64,000 nucleotides of DNA from Gammaproteobacteria bacterium (GTDB taxonomy: Bacteria > Pseudomonadota > Gammaproteobacteria > HTCC5015). Below are positions 45,239 to 53,974 of the stretch, piece by piece. The position numbers and the translations under genes are program-made. The stretch's first letter is position 1; each line of letters opens with the position of its first letter. The stretch covers positions 36,922 to 100,921 of the forward strand of contig JANQRI010000038.1 of the NCBI GenBank assembly GCA_028284675.1, given 5' to 3'. Under the pieces are notes generated by a model. That model saw nothing but the letters and a program-made list of their open reading frames with translations, did no database searches and was not told the origin of the DNA.

Positions 45239-45919
45239 ATGAACCCCGGCAAATTCAAAATGGCCGCGATCGACCTTGACGGCACACTGATCGACAGCGC
45301 ACCGGACATTGCATACGCGCTTGATCGGATGCTGGAAGCAGCCGGGAAGCAGCCTCAGGGAATCGATACGGTGCATAAATTTATCGGTAACGGTCTAGCC
45401 CGCCTGGTTAAGCGCACATTAACCGGCAAAATGTGGTCTGAACCGCCGGAGCCTGTATTCAAAAGCGCTTTCGAACAGTTTATGCAGCTGTATGCCGAAC
45501 ATAACGGCCTGCATTCCAGCGTCTACCCGGGCGTTTTCGACGCATTGCAACAACTACAGACTTTAGGCATGCATTTGTGCTGCATCACCAACAAAGACCG
45601 CCAATTCGCCGAGCCATTGCTGGAACATTTCGGGCTTAATGAATATTTTGAGTTATTGATTTGCGGTGATGACCTGCCCGCGAAAAAACCTGACCCGCTG
45701 CCGCTACACCAAGCGCTGCAGCATTGGCAATTGCAGCCCGGGGAATGCCTGATGATCGGCGACTCTATCACCGATATCAAAACCGCCCGCGCTGCCGGTA
45801 CCCGGGTGGCCGCAGTCAACTACGGTTACAATCATGGCGAGGATATTCAGCTCGCAAATCCCGACTGGGTCATTGATTCCATCGCGGAGATTTGTACAAT
45901 ACTCCGCGACGCTGCCTAA
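45239..45919 (+). CDS. gph: Phosphoglycolate phosphatase
   Basis: HAD-superfamily phosphatase that clears 2-phosphoglycolate. The 226 residues have motif I DLDGTLIDSAPD, a cap domain (about 20-90), motif II CCITNKDR, the Lys in AKKPDP and motif IV MIGDSITDIKTARAAG. It begins 33 bp after rpe. A trp leader follows 25 bp downstream. Confidence 0.94.
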   Translation: MNPGKFKMAAIDLDGTLIDSAPDIAYALDRMLEAAGKQPQGIDTVHKFIGNGLARLVKRTLTGKMWSEPPEPVFKSAFEQFMQLYAEHNGLHSSVYPGVFDALQQLQTLGMHLCCITNKDRQFAEPLLEHFGLNEYFELLICGDDLPAKKPDPLPLHQALQHWQLQPGECLMIGDSITDIKTARAAGTRVAAVNYGYNHGEDIQLANPDWVIDSIAEICTILRDAA

Positions 45920-45944
45920 CGATCTGTAAAACACGAGCCCAGAC

Positions 45945-45995
45945 ATGAGTTTTTTCAAAGAGACTGTTCAATATACCTGGCTTTGGCCTGTTTAA
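45945..45995 (+). CDS. trpL: trp operon leader peptide with two Trp codons
   Basis: A 16-residue frame encodes MSFFKETVQYTWLWPV and ends TAA. Two Trp codons (TGG at 45978 and 45984) sit three codons before the last residue, as in known trp leader peptides. It lies between gph and trpE, which is the expected place. No strong ribosome site precedes it. Its 5' part takes part in a long inverted repeat with the trpE start region. Strong by context and content; not shown by experiment here. Confidence 0.8.
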   Translation: MSFFKETVQYTWLWPV

Positions 45996-46045
45996 ATGCC
46001 ACAGCCTGTATGCATTTTTGAACACCAGACTCTTGAAAAACTCAT
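45945..46045 (+). promoter_or_regulatory. trp attenuator-like leader structure
   Basis: Bases 45945-45971 (starting ATGAGTTTTTTC) are complementary, with small gaps, to 46018-46045 (ending AAACTCAT), which ends three bases before the trpE ATG. Inside, AAATGC (45994-45999) pairs with GCATTT (46012-46017) and a short ACA/TGT extension, followed by TTTTT: a weak terminator-like hairpin directly after the leader stop. The two pairings could be alternatives. The mechanism is inferred. Confidence 0.6.
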
Positions 46046-46048
46046 GCT

Positions 46049-47533
46049 ATGAATAAAGACACTTTCAATTCACTGACCCAACAAGGTTATACGCATATCC
46101 CGTTAAGCCGGGAGCTCCTTGCCGACCTGGATACCCCGCTCAGCACCTATTTGAAACTGGCTGACGCGCCGTATTCATACCTGTTTGAATCGGTACAGGG
46201 CGGGGAAAAATGGGGCCGCTATTCTTTTATCGGCCTGCCGAGTCGCACGGTGGTAAAAGTCTATAAAAACCGCATCCTGCTGGAAAAAAACGGCGTAACC
46301 GAAGTCGACCAAAACGTTAACGACCCGCTTGCATGGATCGAGGCGTTTCGTGGACAACATAAAATACCGGTGCTGGAAGGCTTACCGCGCTTTAACGGTG
46401 GCCTGGTCGGTTATTTCGGGCATGACACGGCGCGTTATATCGAACCGCGTCTGGGCGAATGCCCGAACAAAGACGAGCTGCAGATGCCGGATATTTTATT
46501 AATGCTGTCCGAAGAGCTGGTCGTGTTCGACAACCTGTCCGGCAAAATACAAATCATTGTGCATGCCAAAGCTGAAGCTTCAGGCTACGACGATGCACAG
46601 TCGCGATTAACCGAGTTGACCGAAAAGCTGCGCCAACCCTTGGCGCGACACCAAAGTGCAGATAATCATACACCGGTCAAAGAATCGGACTTTCATTTCG
46701 GTTTTGCCGAAAAAGACTTCAAAGCCGCGGTCGAACGCGCGCGCCGATACATTACTGACGGCGATATTATGCAGGTGGTGTTATCACAACGCTCATCAGT
46801 ACCGTTCACTGCACCACCGGTCGACCTGTACCGTGCACTGCGTACCATGAACCCGTCACCGTATATGTATTTTCTGAATCTGGGTGACAGCCGGATTATC
46901 GGTTCATCGCCGGAAATTCTGGTCAGGCTGGAAAACAAGCAGGTCACCGTCAGGCCGATCGCAGGCACCCGGCCGCGCGGCGATAACGAGCAGGAAGACC
47001 TGAGACTGGAGCAGGAACTACTGAACGACCCGAAGGAACTGGCCGAACACTTAATGCTGATCGACCTCGGCCGTAATGATGCCGGACGGGTCAGCCAAAC
47101 GGGTAGTGTGGAAGTCAACAAAAAAATGGATATTGAACGCTATTCGCATGTGATGCATATCGTTTCAAATGTGATCGGAACCCTGCGTGAAAACCTCGGT
47201 CCTGTTGACGTATTACGCGCAACGTTTCCGGCCGGCACTCTGACCGGCGCACCGAAAGTGCGGGCGATGGAAATTATCGATGAACTGGAACCGGTAAAAC
47301 GCGGCGTATACGGCGGCGCAGTCGGTTATATCGACTGGTCCGGCAATATGGATACCGCAATTGCAATCCGCACGGCATTAATTAAAGGTCAGACGCTATA
47401 TATGCAGGCCGGCGCCGGCATTGTTTACGACTCCGTGCCGGCATCAGAGTGGGAAGAAACACTGAATAAAAGCCGTGCAATATTCAGAGCCGCCGCGATG
47501 GCGGCCAATGGCTTGAGCCTGGACGGTGACTGA
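46049..47533 (+). CDS. trpE: Anthranilate synthase component I
   Basis: Makes anthranilate from chorismate with ammonia from TrpG; the committing step to tryptophan. The 494 residues are full length. The N-terminal LFESVQGGEKWGRYSF is close to the LLES feedback-binding motif; catalytic stretches are QVVLSQR, SPEILVRLENKQVTVRPIAGTRPRG, DLGRNDAGRVS and TFPAGTLTGAPKVRAMEI. Preceded by the trpL leader and overlapped by trpG at the end. Confidence 0.97.
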   Translation: MNKDTFNSLTQQGYTHIPLSRELLADLDTPLSTYLKLADAPYSYLFESVQGGEKWGRYSFIGLPSRTVVKVYKNRILLEKNGVTEVDQNVNDPLAWIEAFRGQHKIPVLEGLPRFNGGLVGYFGHDTARYIEPRLGECPNKDELQMPDILLMLSEELVVFDNLSGKIQIIVHAKAEASGYDDAQSRLTELTEKLRQPLARHQSADNHTPVKESDFHFGFAEKDFKAAVERARRYITDGDIMQVVLSQRSSVPFTAPPVDLYRALRTMNPSPYMYFLNLGDSRIIGSSPEILVRLENKQVTVRPIAGTRPRGDNEQEDLRLEQELLNDPKELAEHLMLIDLGRNDAGRVSQTGSVEVNKKMDIERYSHVMHIVSNVIGTLRENLGPVDVLRATFPAGTLTGAPKVRAMEIIDELEPVKRGVYGGAVGYIDWSGNMDTAIAIRTALIKGQTLYMQAGAGIVYDSVPASEWEETLNKSRAIFRAAAMAANGLSLDGD

Positions 47534-47534
47534 T

Positions 47535-48113
47535 ATGCTGCTGATGATCGACAACTACGACTCGTTCACCTATAACCTGGTGCAATACCTTGGCGAGCTG
47601 CAACAGGACGTTAAGGTATACCGGAATGACCGGATACAGATCGATGCGATCCGGGAACTCAAGCCGGCGCATATTATGATTTCGCCCGGGCCGTGCACAC
47701 CGAATGAAGCCGGTATCTCGCTGGAAATTATCAATGAGTTTGCCGGCAAGGTGCCGATCCTGGGCGTGTGCCTCGGACATCAATGCATCGGCCAGGCATT
47801 TGGCGGTAAGATCGTGCATGCAAACAAAATCATGCACGGTAAAACCTCGATGATTCACCATCAAAATACCGGCGTATTCAGCGGTTTAAACAACCCATTC
47901 GAGGCAACCCGCTATCATTCGCTGGTGATTGAACAACACAGCCTGCCGGATACACTGGAAGTCACCGCCTGGACCGAAACGGCCGACGGTTCGATTGATG
48001 AAATCATGGGTGTCCGCCATAAAACCCTGCCGGTCGAAGGCGTGCAGTTTCACCCGGAATCGATTCTGACCGAGCACGGCCATGATCTGTTGCGGAATTT
48101 TTTAACGCGATAA
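47535..48113 (+). CDS. trpG: Anthranilate synthase component II (glutamine amidotransferase)
   Basis: Supplies ammonia from glutamine to TrpE; a class I amidotransferase. The start is chosen at ATG 47535, just after the trpE stop; a GTG at 47526 would add three residues and overlap trpE. Motifs: LMIDNYDSFTYNLVQYL, the oxyanion and nucleophile region ILGVCLGHQCIGQAFGG, and the catalytic GVQFHPESI. The GTATAC-free stand-alone form (no fusion to trpD) is typical of gammaproteobacteria. Confidence 0.96.
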   Translation: MLLMIDNYDSFTYNLVQYLGELQQDVKVYRNDRIQIDAIRELKPAHIMISPGPCTPNEAGISLEIINEFAGKVPILGVCLGHQCIGQAFGGKIVHANKIMHGKTSMIHHQNTGVFSGLNNPFEATRYHSLVIEQHSLPDTLEVTAWTETADGSIDEIMGVRHKTLPVEGVQFHPESILTEHGHDLLRNFLTR

Positions 48114-48127
48114 ACGGGAAGCAGACA

Positions 48128-49147
48128 ATGAATATGCAAGACGCCATTCGCAGCGTGCTGGAAAAACGTGACCTGAGCACGCAGGAAATGACCACGGTAA
48201 TGGAACTGATTATGACCGGCGACGCAAGCCCGGCACAAATCGGCGGCTTCCTGGTCGGCCTGCGGTCGAAAGGCGAGAGCATTGATGAAATCACCGCTGC
48301 CGCCCGGGTGATGCGCGCACTGGCAACCAAAGTGTCGGTCGAAGACAGCCAACACCTGGTCGATACCTGCGGCACCGGCGGTGATGCCAGCGGAACATTT
48401 AATATCTCCACCGCAGCAGCCATTGCCGCCGCCGCGTCCGGCGCCAAAATCGCGAAACACGGCAACCGCTCGGTCAGCAGCAACTCCGGCAGTGCGGACG
48501 TACTCGAAGCAGCCGGTGTAAAAATCGATCTGAATGCCGATCAGGTCGCTGCCTGTATTCAAAAATGCGGCGTCGGTTTTATGTTTGCACCGCAACATCA
48601 TGCCGCAATGAAATATGCAATCGGGCCGCGCCGCGAAATGGGCGTACGGACAATCTTCAACGTGCTGGGGCCGCTGACCAACCCGGCCGCTGCACCGAAT
48701 CAGGTGTTGGGGGTATTCAGTCGCGACCTGGTCGCAACACTGGCCGGCGTATTAAAAAATCTCGGCAGCCGGCATGTGCTCGTTGTACACGGGGCAGACG
48801 GGCTCGATGAAATCAGCATCGCGGATGAAACCCATATTGCCGAATTAAAAGACGGGCAAATTACCGAATACTCCATCAACCCGGAGCAGTTTGGTTTTAC
48901 CCGCAACTCACTCGACACAATCAAAACCAGCGATAAACAAGCCAGTCTCGCGGTGATACAGGAAGTATTCGATAACACGCCCGGTCCGGCACGCGATATC
49001 GTCACCTTAAACGCCGGCGCAGCGATCTATGCCAGCGGGATTGCCGCCAGCCTGACAGAAGGCATTGAGCAGGCGAAACAACAGCTCGCCGATGGTTCCG
49101 CAAAAGCCCGCTTCGCCGAGCTGATCGATATCTCAAACTCTGTTTAG
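48128..49147 (+). CDS. trpD: Anthranilate phosphoribosyltransferase
   Basis: Transfers ribosyl phosphate from PRPP to anthranilate. The 339 residues have the PRPP motif VDTCGTGGDASGTFNISTAAA, KHGNRSVSSNSGSADVLEA and FAPQHHAAMKY, all characteristic. A GGGAAGCAGACA precedes the ATG. Third gene of trpEGDC, separated by 14 bp from trpG. Confidence 0.97.
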   Translation: MNMQDAIRSVLEKRDLSTQEMTTVMELIMTGDASPAQIGGFLVGLRSKGESIDEITAAARVMRALATKVSVEDSQHLVDTCGTGGDASGTFNISTAAAIAAAASGAKIAKHGNRSVSSNSGSADVLEAAGVKIDLNADQVAACIQKCGVGFMFAPQHHAAMKYAIGPRREMGVRTIFNVLGPLTNPAAAPNQVLGVFSRDLVATLAGVLKNLGSRHVLVVHGADGLDEISIADETHIAELKDGQITEYSINPEQFGFTRNSLDTIKTSDKQASLAVIQEVFDNTPGPARDIVTLNAGAAIYASGIAASLTEGIEQAKQQLADGSAKARFAELIDISNSV

Positions 49148-49151
49148 TCCT

Positions 49152-49952
49152 ATGAGCACCGATATTCTGCAAACCATCCTGCGCCGTAAAGCCGAGGAAA
49201 TCACCGCGCGTGCCGAGAAAGAAAATATACGCGCGCTCAGCGAGCGCGCGTCAAATGCCGCTGCACCGCGCGGCTTCGCTGCGGCATTACGGACTAAAAT
49301 TGCAGCAGGTGATGCCGGCGTGATTGCTGAAATTAAAAAAGCTTCGCCCAGCAAAGGCCTGATCCGAGAAAACTATGATCCCGCTATGATCGCGAAAAGC
49401 TATGCGGGCAACGGTGCTGCGTGCCTGTCGGTGCTGACAGACAAAGATTTTTTTCAAGGCGATGAAGCACATTTACAACAGGCCCGGGCGGCCTGCGAAC
49501 TACCGGTATTGCGCAAAGACTTCACGATTGATCAATACCAGGTTTATGAAGCCCGCGCGATCGGTGCCGACTGTATTCTGCTGATCGTCGCTGCGCTGGG
49601 CGACACCATGCTGGCCGAACTGCTTGGCCTGGCCACACACCTCGGCATGGACGCACTGGTCGAAGTACATGATGCGGAAGAAATGGAACGCGCAATAGCT
49701 GTTGGCGCCGAGTTGATCGGTATCAACAACCGCAACCTGCGCACATTTGAAACCAGCCTGCAAACCACGCTGGATCTGAAAAAAATGGTGGGTGATGATG
49801 CATTGCTGATCACCGAGAGCGGCATTCATACCGCCGAAGACGTACAAATGCTCCGTAGCGAATCAATCAATGCATTCCTAATCGGGGAAGCGTTTATGCG
49901 GACGCCCGATCCGGGCACAAAACTGCGGGAGCTGTTTCCCTGGTCTGATTGA
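49152..49952 (+). CDS. trpC: Indole-3-glycerol phosphate synthase
   Basis: Closes the indole ring of CdRP. The 266 residues form a TIM barrel; VIAEIKKASPSKGLIRENYDP has the substrate Lys, followed by SVLTDKDFFQGD, PVLRKDFTIDQYQV, the metal-free LVEVHDAEEM, GINNRNLRTFET and ITESGIHTAEDV. It starts 4 bases after trpD, so trpEGDC is one unit. It is a stand-alone trpC, not a TrpCF fusion. Confidence 0.97.
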   Translation: MSTDILQTILRRKAEEITARAEKENIRALSERASNAAAPRGFAAALRTKIAAGDAGVIAEIKKASPSKGLIRENYDPAMIAKSYAGNGAACLSVLTDKDFFQGDEAHLQQARAACELPVLRKDFTIDQYQVYEARAIGADCILLIVAALGDTMLAELLGLATHLGMDALVEVHDAEEMERAIAVGAELIGINNRNLRTFETSLQTTLDLKKMVGDDALLITESGIHTAEDVQMLRSESINAFLIGEAFMRTPDPGTKLRELFPWSD

Positions 49953-49963
49953 TGCTTTAAGCC

Positions 49964-50641
49964 TTAGCGCGTCCCGAAAACCACAATGGTTTTGCCCTTC
50001 GCGGAGATCAGGCCTTCCTCTTCCAGGTCCTTTAGAACACGGCCGACCATTTCACGGGAGCAACCGACGATCCGCGCAATTTCCTGGCGCGTGATGCGTA
50101 TCTGCATACCGTCGGGGTGGGTCATTGCATCGGGCTCCATCGCCAGCTCTAGCAATGTGTGCGCGACCCGGCCGGTGACATCCAGGAATGCCAGATCGCT
50201 GACTTTGCGGCTGGTTTTGCGCAGGCGATTCGCAAGCTGCGAGGCCAGCCGAAAGATAATTTCGGCATCACCCATCGCCAGATTGCGAAACTGCTCGTAA
50301 TTGATCTCGGCCATCTCACAGGGGGTGCGCGCAACCACCCATGCACTGCGCGAAACTTCCTCGAAAAGCCCCATTTCACCGAAAAAATCACCGGGATTCA
50401 AATAGGAAAGGACAATCTCACGACCGTCATTATCTTCAATGAGTACGCTGACTGACCCGTCGATGATATAGTACAGCGTATCCGGCTTATCGCCCTCGTG
50501 AATGATGGTAGAGCGGGTCGGGTAATGTTTGCGGTGACAATGCTGAAGAAACCGCTGCAGAACCGCGTCTTCTTTATTTTTTATCGGAATCGGCATAGGA
50601 ATCGCAATCACCTTACCATTGTTGGCTCGATCGAGCTGCAT
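49964..50641 (-). CDS. crp: CRP-family cAMP-dependent regulator
   Basis: 225 residues: a cyclic-nucleotide-binding domain (about 25-145) with GDFFGEMGLFEEVSRSAW, matching the cAMP-pocket pattern GEMGLF...RSA, and a C-terminal helix-turn-helix (about 170-215) with RQEIARIVGCSREMVGRVLKDLEEEGLI, whose recognition helix is that of Crp/Vfr. It is convergent with trpC and divergent from the OsmC gene, the arrangement I recall around crp/vfr in gammaproteobacteria. Confidence 0.95.
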   Translation of the reverse strand: MQLDRANNGKVIAIPMPIPIKNKEDAVLQRFLQHCHRKHYPTRSTIIHEGDKPDTLYYIIDGSVSVLIEDNDGREIVLSYLNPGDFFGEMGLFEEVSRSAWVVARTPCEMAEINYEQFRNLAMGDAEIIFRLASQLANRLRKTSRKVSDLAFLDVTGRVAHTLLELAMEPDAMTHPDGMQIRITRQEIARIVGCSREMVGRVLKDLEEEGLISAKGKTIVVFGTR

Positions 50642-50684
50642 TCTAACGTCTATTTACGTAGATTAACAATTTTTCGGAGTTTCA

Positions 50685-51101
50685 ATGAAAGCACGTATCA
50701 AATGGCTGGATCATATGAGTTTTGTTGGCGAATCCGGCAGTGGCCATTCGCTGGTTATGGACAGCGCGCCGGAAGACGGCGGTCGCAATCTGGGTATCAG
50801 GCCGATGGAAACGGTGCTGCTGGGCCTTGGTGGCTGCACTGCGATTGATGTTGTAATGATTTTGCAGAAAGCCCGGCAGCAAATCGAAGACTGTGAGGTG
50901 GAAATCAGCGCGGAACGGGCCACGGAAATCCCCAAAGTCTTCACCAAAATACATGTTCACTACCTGCTAAAAGGCAAAAATCTGTCAGATAAGCATGTAC
51001 AGCGGGCCGTATCATTATCTGCAGAAAAGTATTGCTCAGTATCGAGAATGCTGGAAAAATCCGCACAAATCACCCATGACTACGAGGTGCTTGAGGAGTA
51101 A
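50685..51101 (+). CDS. OsmC family protein (YhfA-like)
   Basis: 138 residues of the OsmC fold, with GLGGCTAIDVVMILQKAR carrying the first conserved cysteine and KYCSVSRML the second, the pair used in peroxide reduction by OsmC/Ohr proteins. It is divergent from crp with only 43 bp between, as is yhfA in E. coli. Its stop overlaps the next start by one base. The natural substrate is unknown. Confidence 0.92.
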   Translation: MKARIKWLDHMSFVGESGSGHSLVMDSAPEDGGRNLGIRPMETVLLGLGGCTAIDVVMILQKARQQIEDCEVEISAERATEIPKVFTKIHVHYLLKGKNLSDKHVQRAVSLSAEKYCSVSRMLEKSAQITHDYEVLEE

Positions 51102-51523
51102 TGACAGAAGCTGCAAATAACACCATAACACGCCCCGGCAAAACCGCCGGGCTGCGGCATGTCGCCCTGAATGTTGTGAATCTGGAAACCTGTGAGCGCT
51201 TTTATGTTGATTTGCTTGGTATGGCAGTGGAGTGGCGCCCAGATGAGGATAATGTCTATTTAAGCAGCGGCAACGATAACCTGGCACTGCATCGCAGCAA
51301 GCAGGCAATCGCTGAAGACGCACAACATTTGGACCATATTGGTTTTATCATCGACTCAATCGATGCAGTAGACACCTGGCATGCGTTTTTGGACAAAAAC
51401 GGTGTGGATATCGCCGCAGCCCCGCGTACTCACCGGGACGGCGCACGCAGTTTTTATGTAAAAGACCCGGACGGCAACACGGTGCAGCTGATATACCACC
51501 CGCCGATTTCAGGAAAAAACTAA
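51101..51523 (+). CDS. VOC-family (glyoxalase-like) protein
   Basis: 140 residues forming two beta-alpha-beta-beta-beta units of the vicinal oxygen chelate fold. LRHVALNVVNLETCERFYVDLLGMAVEW opens the first; HLDHIGFIIDSIDAVDTWHAFLDKNGVDI the second; VKDPDGNTVQLIYHP carries the final Glu-type position as Gln. The metal-binding residues are His and Glu-like, but the reaction cannot be named. The start overlaps the osmC stop (TAATG). Confidence 0.85.
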   Translation: MTEAANNTITRPGKTAGLRHVALNVVNLETCERFYVDLLGMAVEWRPDEDNVYLSSGNDNLALHRSKQAIAEDAQHLDHIGFIIDSIDAVDTWHAFLDKNGVDIAAAPRTHRDGARSFYVKDPDGNTVQLIYHPPISGKN

Positions 51524-51563
51524 ACATTGATCCAGCAGCGGCAAACTTCGGGGGGAACGCGCC

Positions 51564-52367
51564 GTGAATAACAACAACTCAAAACTGAAACTACACGGGT
51601 TTAACAACCTGACGAAAACCCTGAGCTTCAATATTTATGATATCTGCTATGCGCAAACCAAGCAGGAACAATACGAGTACATCAAATATATCGATGAGTG
51701 CTACAACGCCGAGCGCCTGACTCAGGTGTTAACTGAAGTAACGCATATTATCGGCGCAAATATCCTGAATATCGCCCGGCAGGACTACGACCCCCAGGGC
51801 GCCAGTGTCACGATGCTGATCTCAGAGGAACCGGTCAAAAATCCTGAACTGGCCAATACCGAACAGCCCGGCCCATTACCGGAAGCGGTTGCGGCCCACC
51901 TGGATAAAAGCCATTTAACCGTACACACTTACCCGGAACTGCATCCCGAACAGGGTTTCAGCACGTTCCGGGCCGACATCGATGTATCCACCTGTGGTGA
52001 AGTCTCACCGTTGAAAGCCCTGAACTATTTAATTCACAGCTTTGATTCGGACATTGTTATCGTCGATTACCGGGTGCGCGGTTTTACCCGTGACATCGAT
52101 GGAAAAAAACATTTTATTGATCATGAAATCAGCTCGATTCAGAACTTTCTGGCTGAAGACACATTAAACCGCTATCAAATGATTGATGTGAATGTCTATC
52201 AGGAAAACATCTTTCATACGAAAATGATGCTGAAGGATTTTGATCTGGATAATTACCTTTTCGGGCGCGGCAAACCGGATTACTCCGCGCAGGAACTGCA
52301 AAAAATCGAAGCTAGTCTGGTACGCGAGATGGCCGAGATTTTTTATGGCAGAAATATCAGCAATTAG
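51564..52367 (+). CDS. speD: S-adenosylmethionine decarboxylase proenzyme
   Basis: Makes decarboxylated SAM for spermidine synthesis; a pyruvoyl enzyme of the E. coli (class 1A) type. The 267 residues include the self-cleavage site HLDKSHLTVHTYPE between Lys115 and Ser116, and FRADIDVSTCGEVSPLKALNYLIHSF. The start is GTG, preceded by GGGGGGAAC. Its last 4 bases overlap the convergent coq7. No speE is in the window. Confidence 0.96.
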   Translation: MNNNNSKLKLHGFNNLTKTLSFNIYDICYAQTKQEQYEYIKYIDECYNAERLTQVLTEVTHIIGANILNIARQDYDPQGASVTMLISEEPVKNPELANTEQPGPLPEAVAAHLDKSHLTVHTYPELHPEQGFSTFRADIDVSTCGEVSPLKALNYLIHSFDSDIVIVDYRVRGFTRDIDGKKHFIDHEISSIQNFLAEDTLNRYQMIDVNVYQENIFHTKMMLKDFDLDNYLFGRGKPDYSAQELQKIEASLVREMAEIFYGRNISN

Positions 52368-53005
52368 ATCCGAAAACTGACAAACTTCATCACGTCAGCC
52401 ACCCGCGCCATCAAAAACTTAATCGCCGGCGACGGCTGATCTGCACCGGCTGCATTTGCGGCCTCCGCATGCCGGGTTTCATCGAGGCGCATTTGCCGCA
52501 AAATCGCCCGGCTACGCCGGTCGGACCGGGGCAGGCGTGCGATATGTTTCTCCAGATGCGCGGAAACCTGAATTTCGGTCTCCTCGACAAACCCTAAACT
52601 CTGCTTATCCCCGGCAAAACCGGCCGTCAGGCCAATCAGAAAGGAGCCGGCATACCAACCCGGCGCCAAAAGGCTGGCCCGTCCATTCAGTTCCCGCAAC
52701 CGTGTACTGCACCAATCCAGATGACTTTGCTCCTCCGCGGCGGCGGCCAGCAGGGCCGCCTGCTGCGCCGGCTCTTTTGCGACCAACGCCTGGCCACGGT
52801 ATAACGCCTGAGCGGCGATCTCGCCGGTGTGATTGACCCGCATTAGCCCCTCGGAAAACCCGCGCTCCGGCTCAGTCAATGGAATATCCGGCTCATTGTC
52901 GCCGGGAAAAGACGGCTCAGAGGCCTGTGTGCCCGCCAAAGTGGTGCGCAACGCATGATCGACCTCGGCCAGAACCCTGTCCAGTAAAGAAAATTGCCTG
53001 GGCAT
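52364..53005 (-). CDS. coq7: Demethoxyubiquinone hydroxylase (Coq7 type)
   Basis: Di-iron monooxygenase of the penultimate step in ubiquinone synthesis. Diiron ligands: MRVNHTGEIAAQALYRG, EEQSHLDWC, ETEIQVSAHLEKH and DETRHAEAANAAG, i.e. the EX(n)EXXH pairs. Start chosen at ATG 53005, giving 213 residues beginning MPRQFSLLDRVLAEVDHALRT; an ATG 11 codons earlier is less family-like. It is convergent with speD and divergent from rplM. Confidence 0.95.
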   Translation of the reverse strand: MPRQFSLLDRVLAEVDHALRTTLAGTQASEPSFPGDNEPDIPLTEPERGFSEGLMRVNHTGEIAAQALYRGQALVAKEPAQQAALLAAAAEEQSHLDWCSTRLRELNGRASLLAPGWYAGSFLIGLTAGFAGDKQSLGFVEETEIQVSAHLEKHIARLPRSDRRSRAILRQMRLDETRHAEAANAAGADQPSPAIKFLMARVADVMKFVSFRI

Positions 53006-53113
53006 CACTGAATCACCCCAAATCCCAATAAATTTCACTTGAGTGAGGCGGCCGCTTTCAGTACTATTACCGCCCTTTTTAGGAACGAAACCCTAAAGCA
53101 AAAACAAGCGGAA

Positions 53114-53542
53114 ATGAAGACATTCAGTGCAAAAAATGAAACGGTCGAGCGAGACTGGCTCCTGGTGGATGCCAGCGACAAGACCCTGGGCCGTCTGGCC
53201 AGTGAGGTTGCCCGCAGGCTGCGCGGCAAACACAAACCCGAGTATACCCCGCATGTGGATACCGGTGATTACGTGATCGTGGTCAACGCGGACAAAATCC
53301 GGGTGACCGGCAATAAAATGACCGATAAAATTTATCACCATCACACGGGTTATATCGGCAACCTGAAATCAATCACTCTGGAAAAGCTGCTGGCACAAAA
53401 GCCTGAAGCTGTTATCGAGAATGCCGTTAAGGGCATGTTGCCGAAAAACCCATTGGGCCGTGCAATGTTCCGGAAACTGAAGGTGTATTCCGGACCGGAG
53501 CATCGACATACCGCCCAGCAGCCCAAAGCGCTGGAAATTTAG
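53114..53542 (+). CDS. rplM: 50S ribosomal protein L13
   Basis: 142 residues. The start ATG 53114, preceded by AAGCGGAA, gives MKTFSAKNETVERDWLLVDASDKTLGRLASEVA, the universal L13 opening; the longer TTG-starting frame is not needed. HVDTGDYVIVVNADKIRVTGNKMTDK and the C-terminal KVYSGPEHRHTAQQP are typical. First gene of rplM-rpsI. Confidence 0.98.
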   Translation: MKTFSAKNETVERDWLLVDASDKTLGRLASEVARRLRGKHKPEYTPHVDTGDYVIVVNADKIRVTGNKMTDKIYHHHTGYIGNLKSITLEKLLAQKPEAVIENAVKGMLPKNPLGRAMFRKLKVYSGPEHRHTAQQPKALEI

Positions 53543-53562
53543 AGATCACAGGATAATCAAAC

Positions 53563-53961
53563 ATGGCGAAGTCAGAAACCGAGTATTACGCAACCGGACG
53601 GCGCAAAACCTCAAGCGCCCGGGTATTTTTACGTTCCGGCAGCGGTGAAATCACCGTAAACAAGTTACCGCTGGACAAATACTTTGGCCGTGAAACCGCG
53701 CGTATGATTGTGCGCCAGCCATTACAAACGACTGAACTGACCGATAAATTTGATATTTATGTCACCGTCAGTGGCGGTGGTAACAACGGTCAGGCCGGTG
53801 CAATTCGACACGGCATTTCCCGCGCGCTGATAGAATATGACGAAACGCTCAGAACCACTCTGCGCAAAGCCGGTTACGTCACCCGTGATGCCCGTGAAGT
53901 TGAGCGCAAGAAAGTGGGGCATCGCAAAGCCCGTAAGACAGAGCAATACTCTAAGCGTTAA
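53563..53961 (+). CDS. rpsI: 30S ribosomal protein S9
   Basis: 132 residues with YATGRRKTSSARVFLRSGSG at the start and the C-terminal basic tail ERKKVGHRKARKTEQYSKR, in which the last residues reach into the ribosomal P site. It lies 20 bp after rplM, as in nearly all bacteria. Confidence 0.98.
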   Translation: MAKSETEYYATGRRKTSSARVFLRSGSGEITVNKLPLDKYFGRETARMIVRQPLQTTELTDKFDIYVTVSGGGNNGQAGAIRHGISRALIEYDETLRTTLRKAGYVTRDAREVERKKVGHRKARKTEQYSKR

Positions 53962-53974
53962 GTTTCACCGATTT

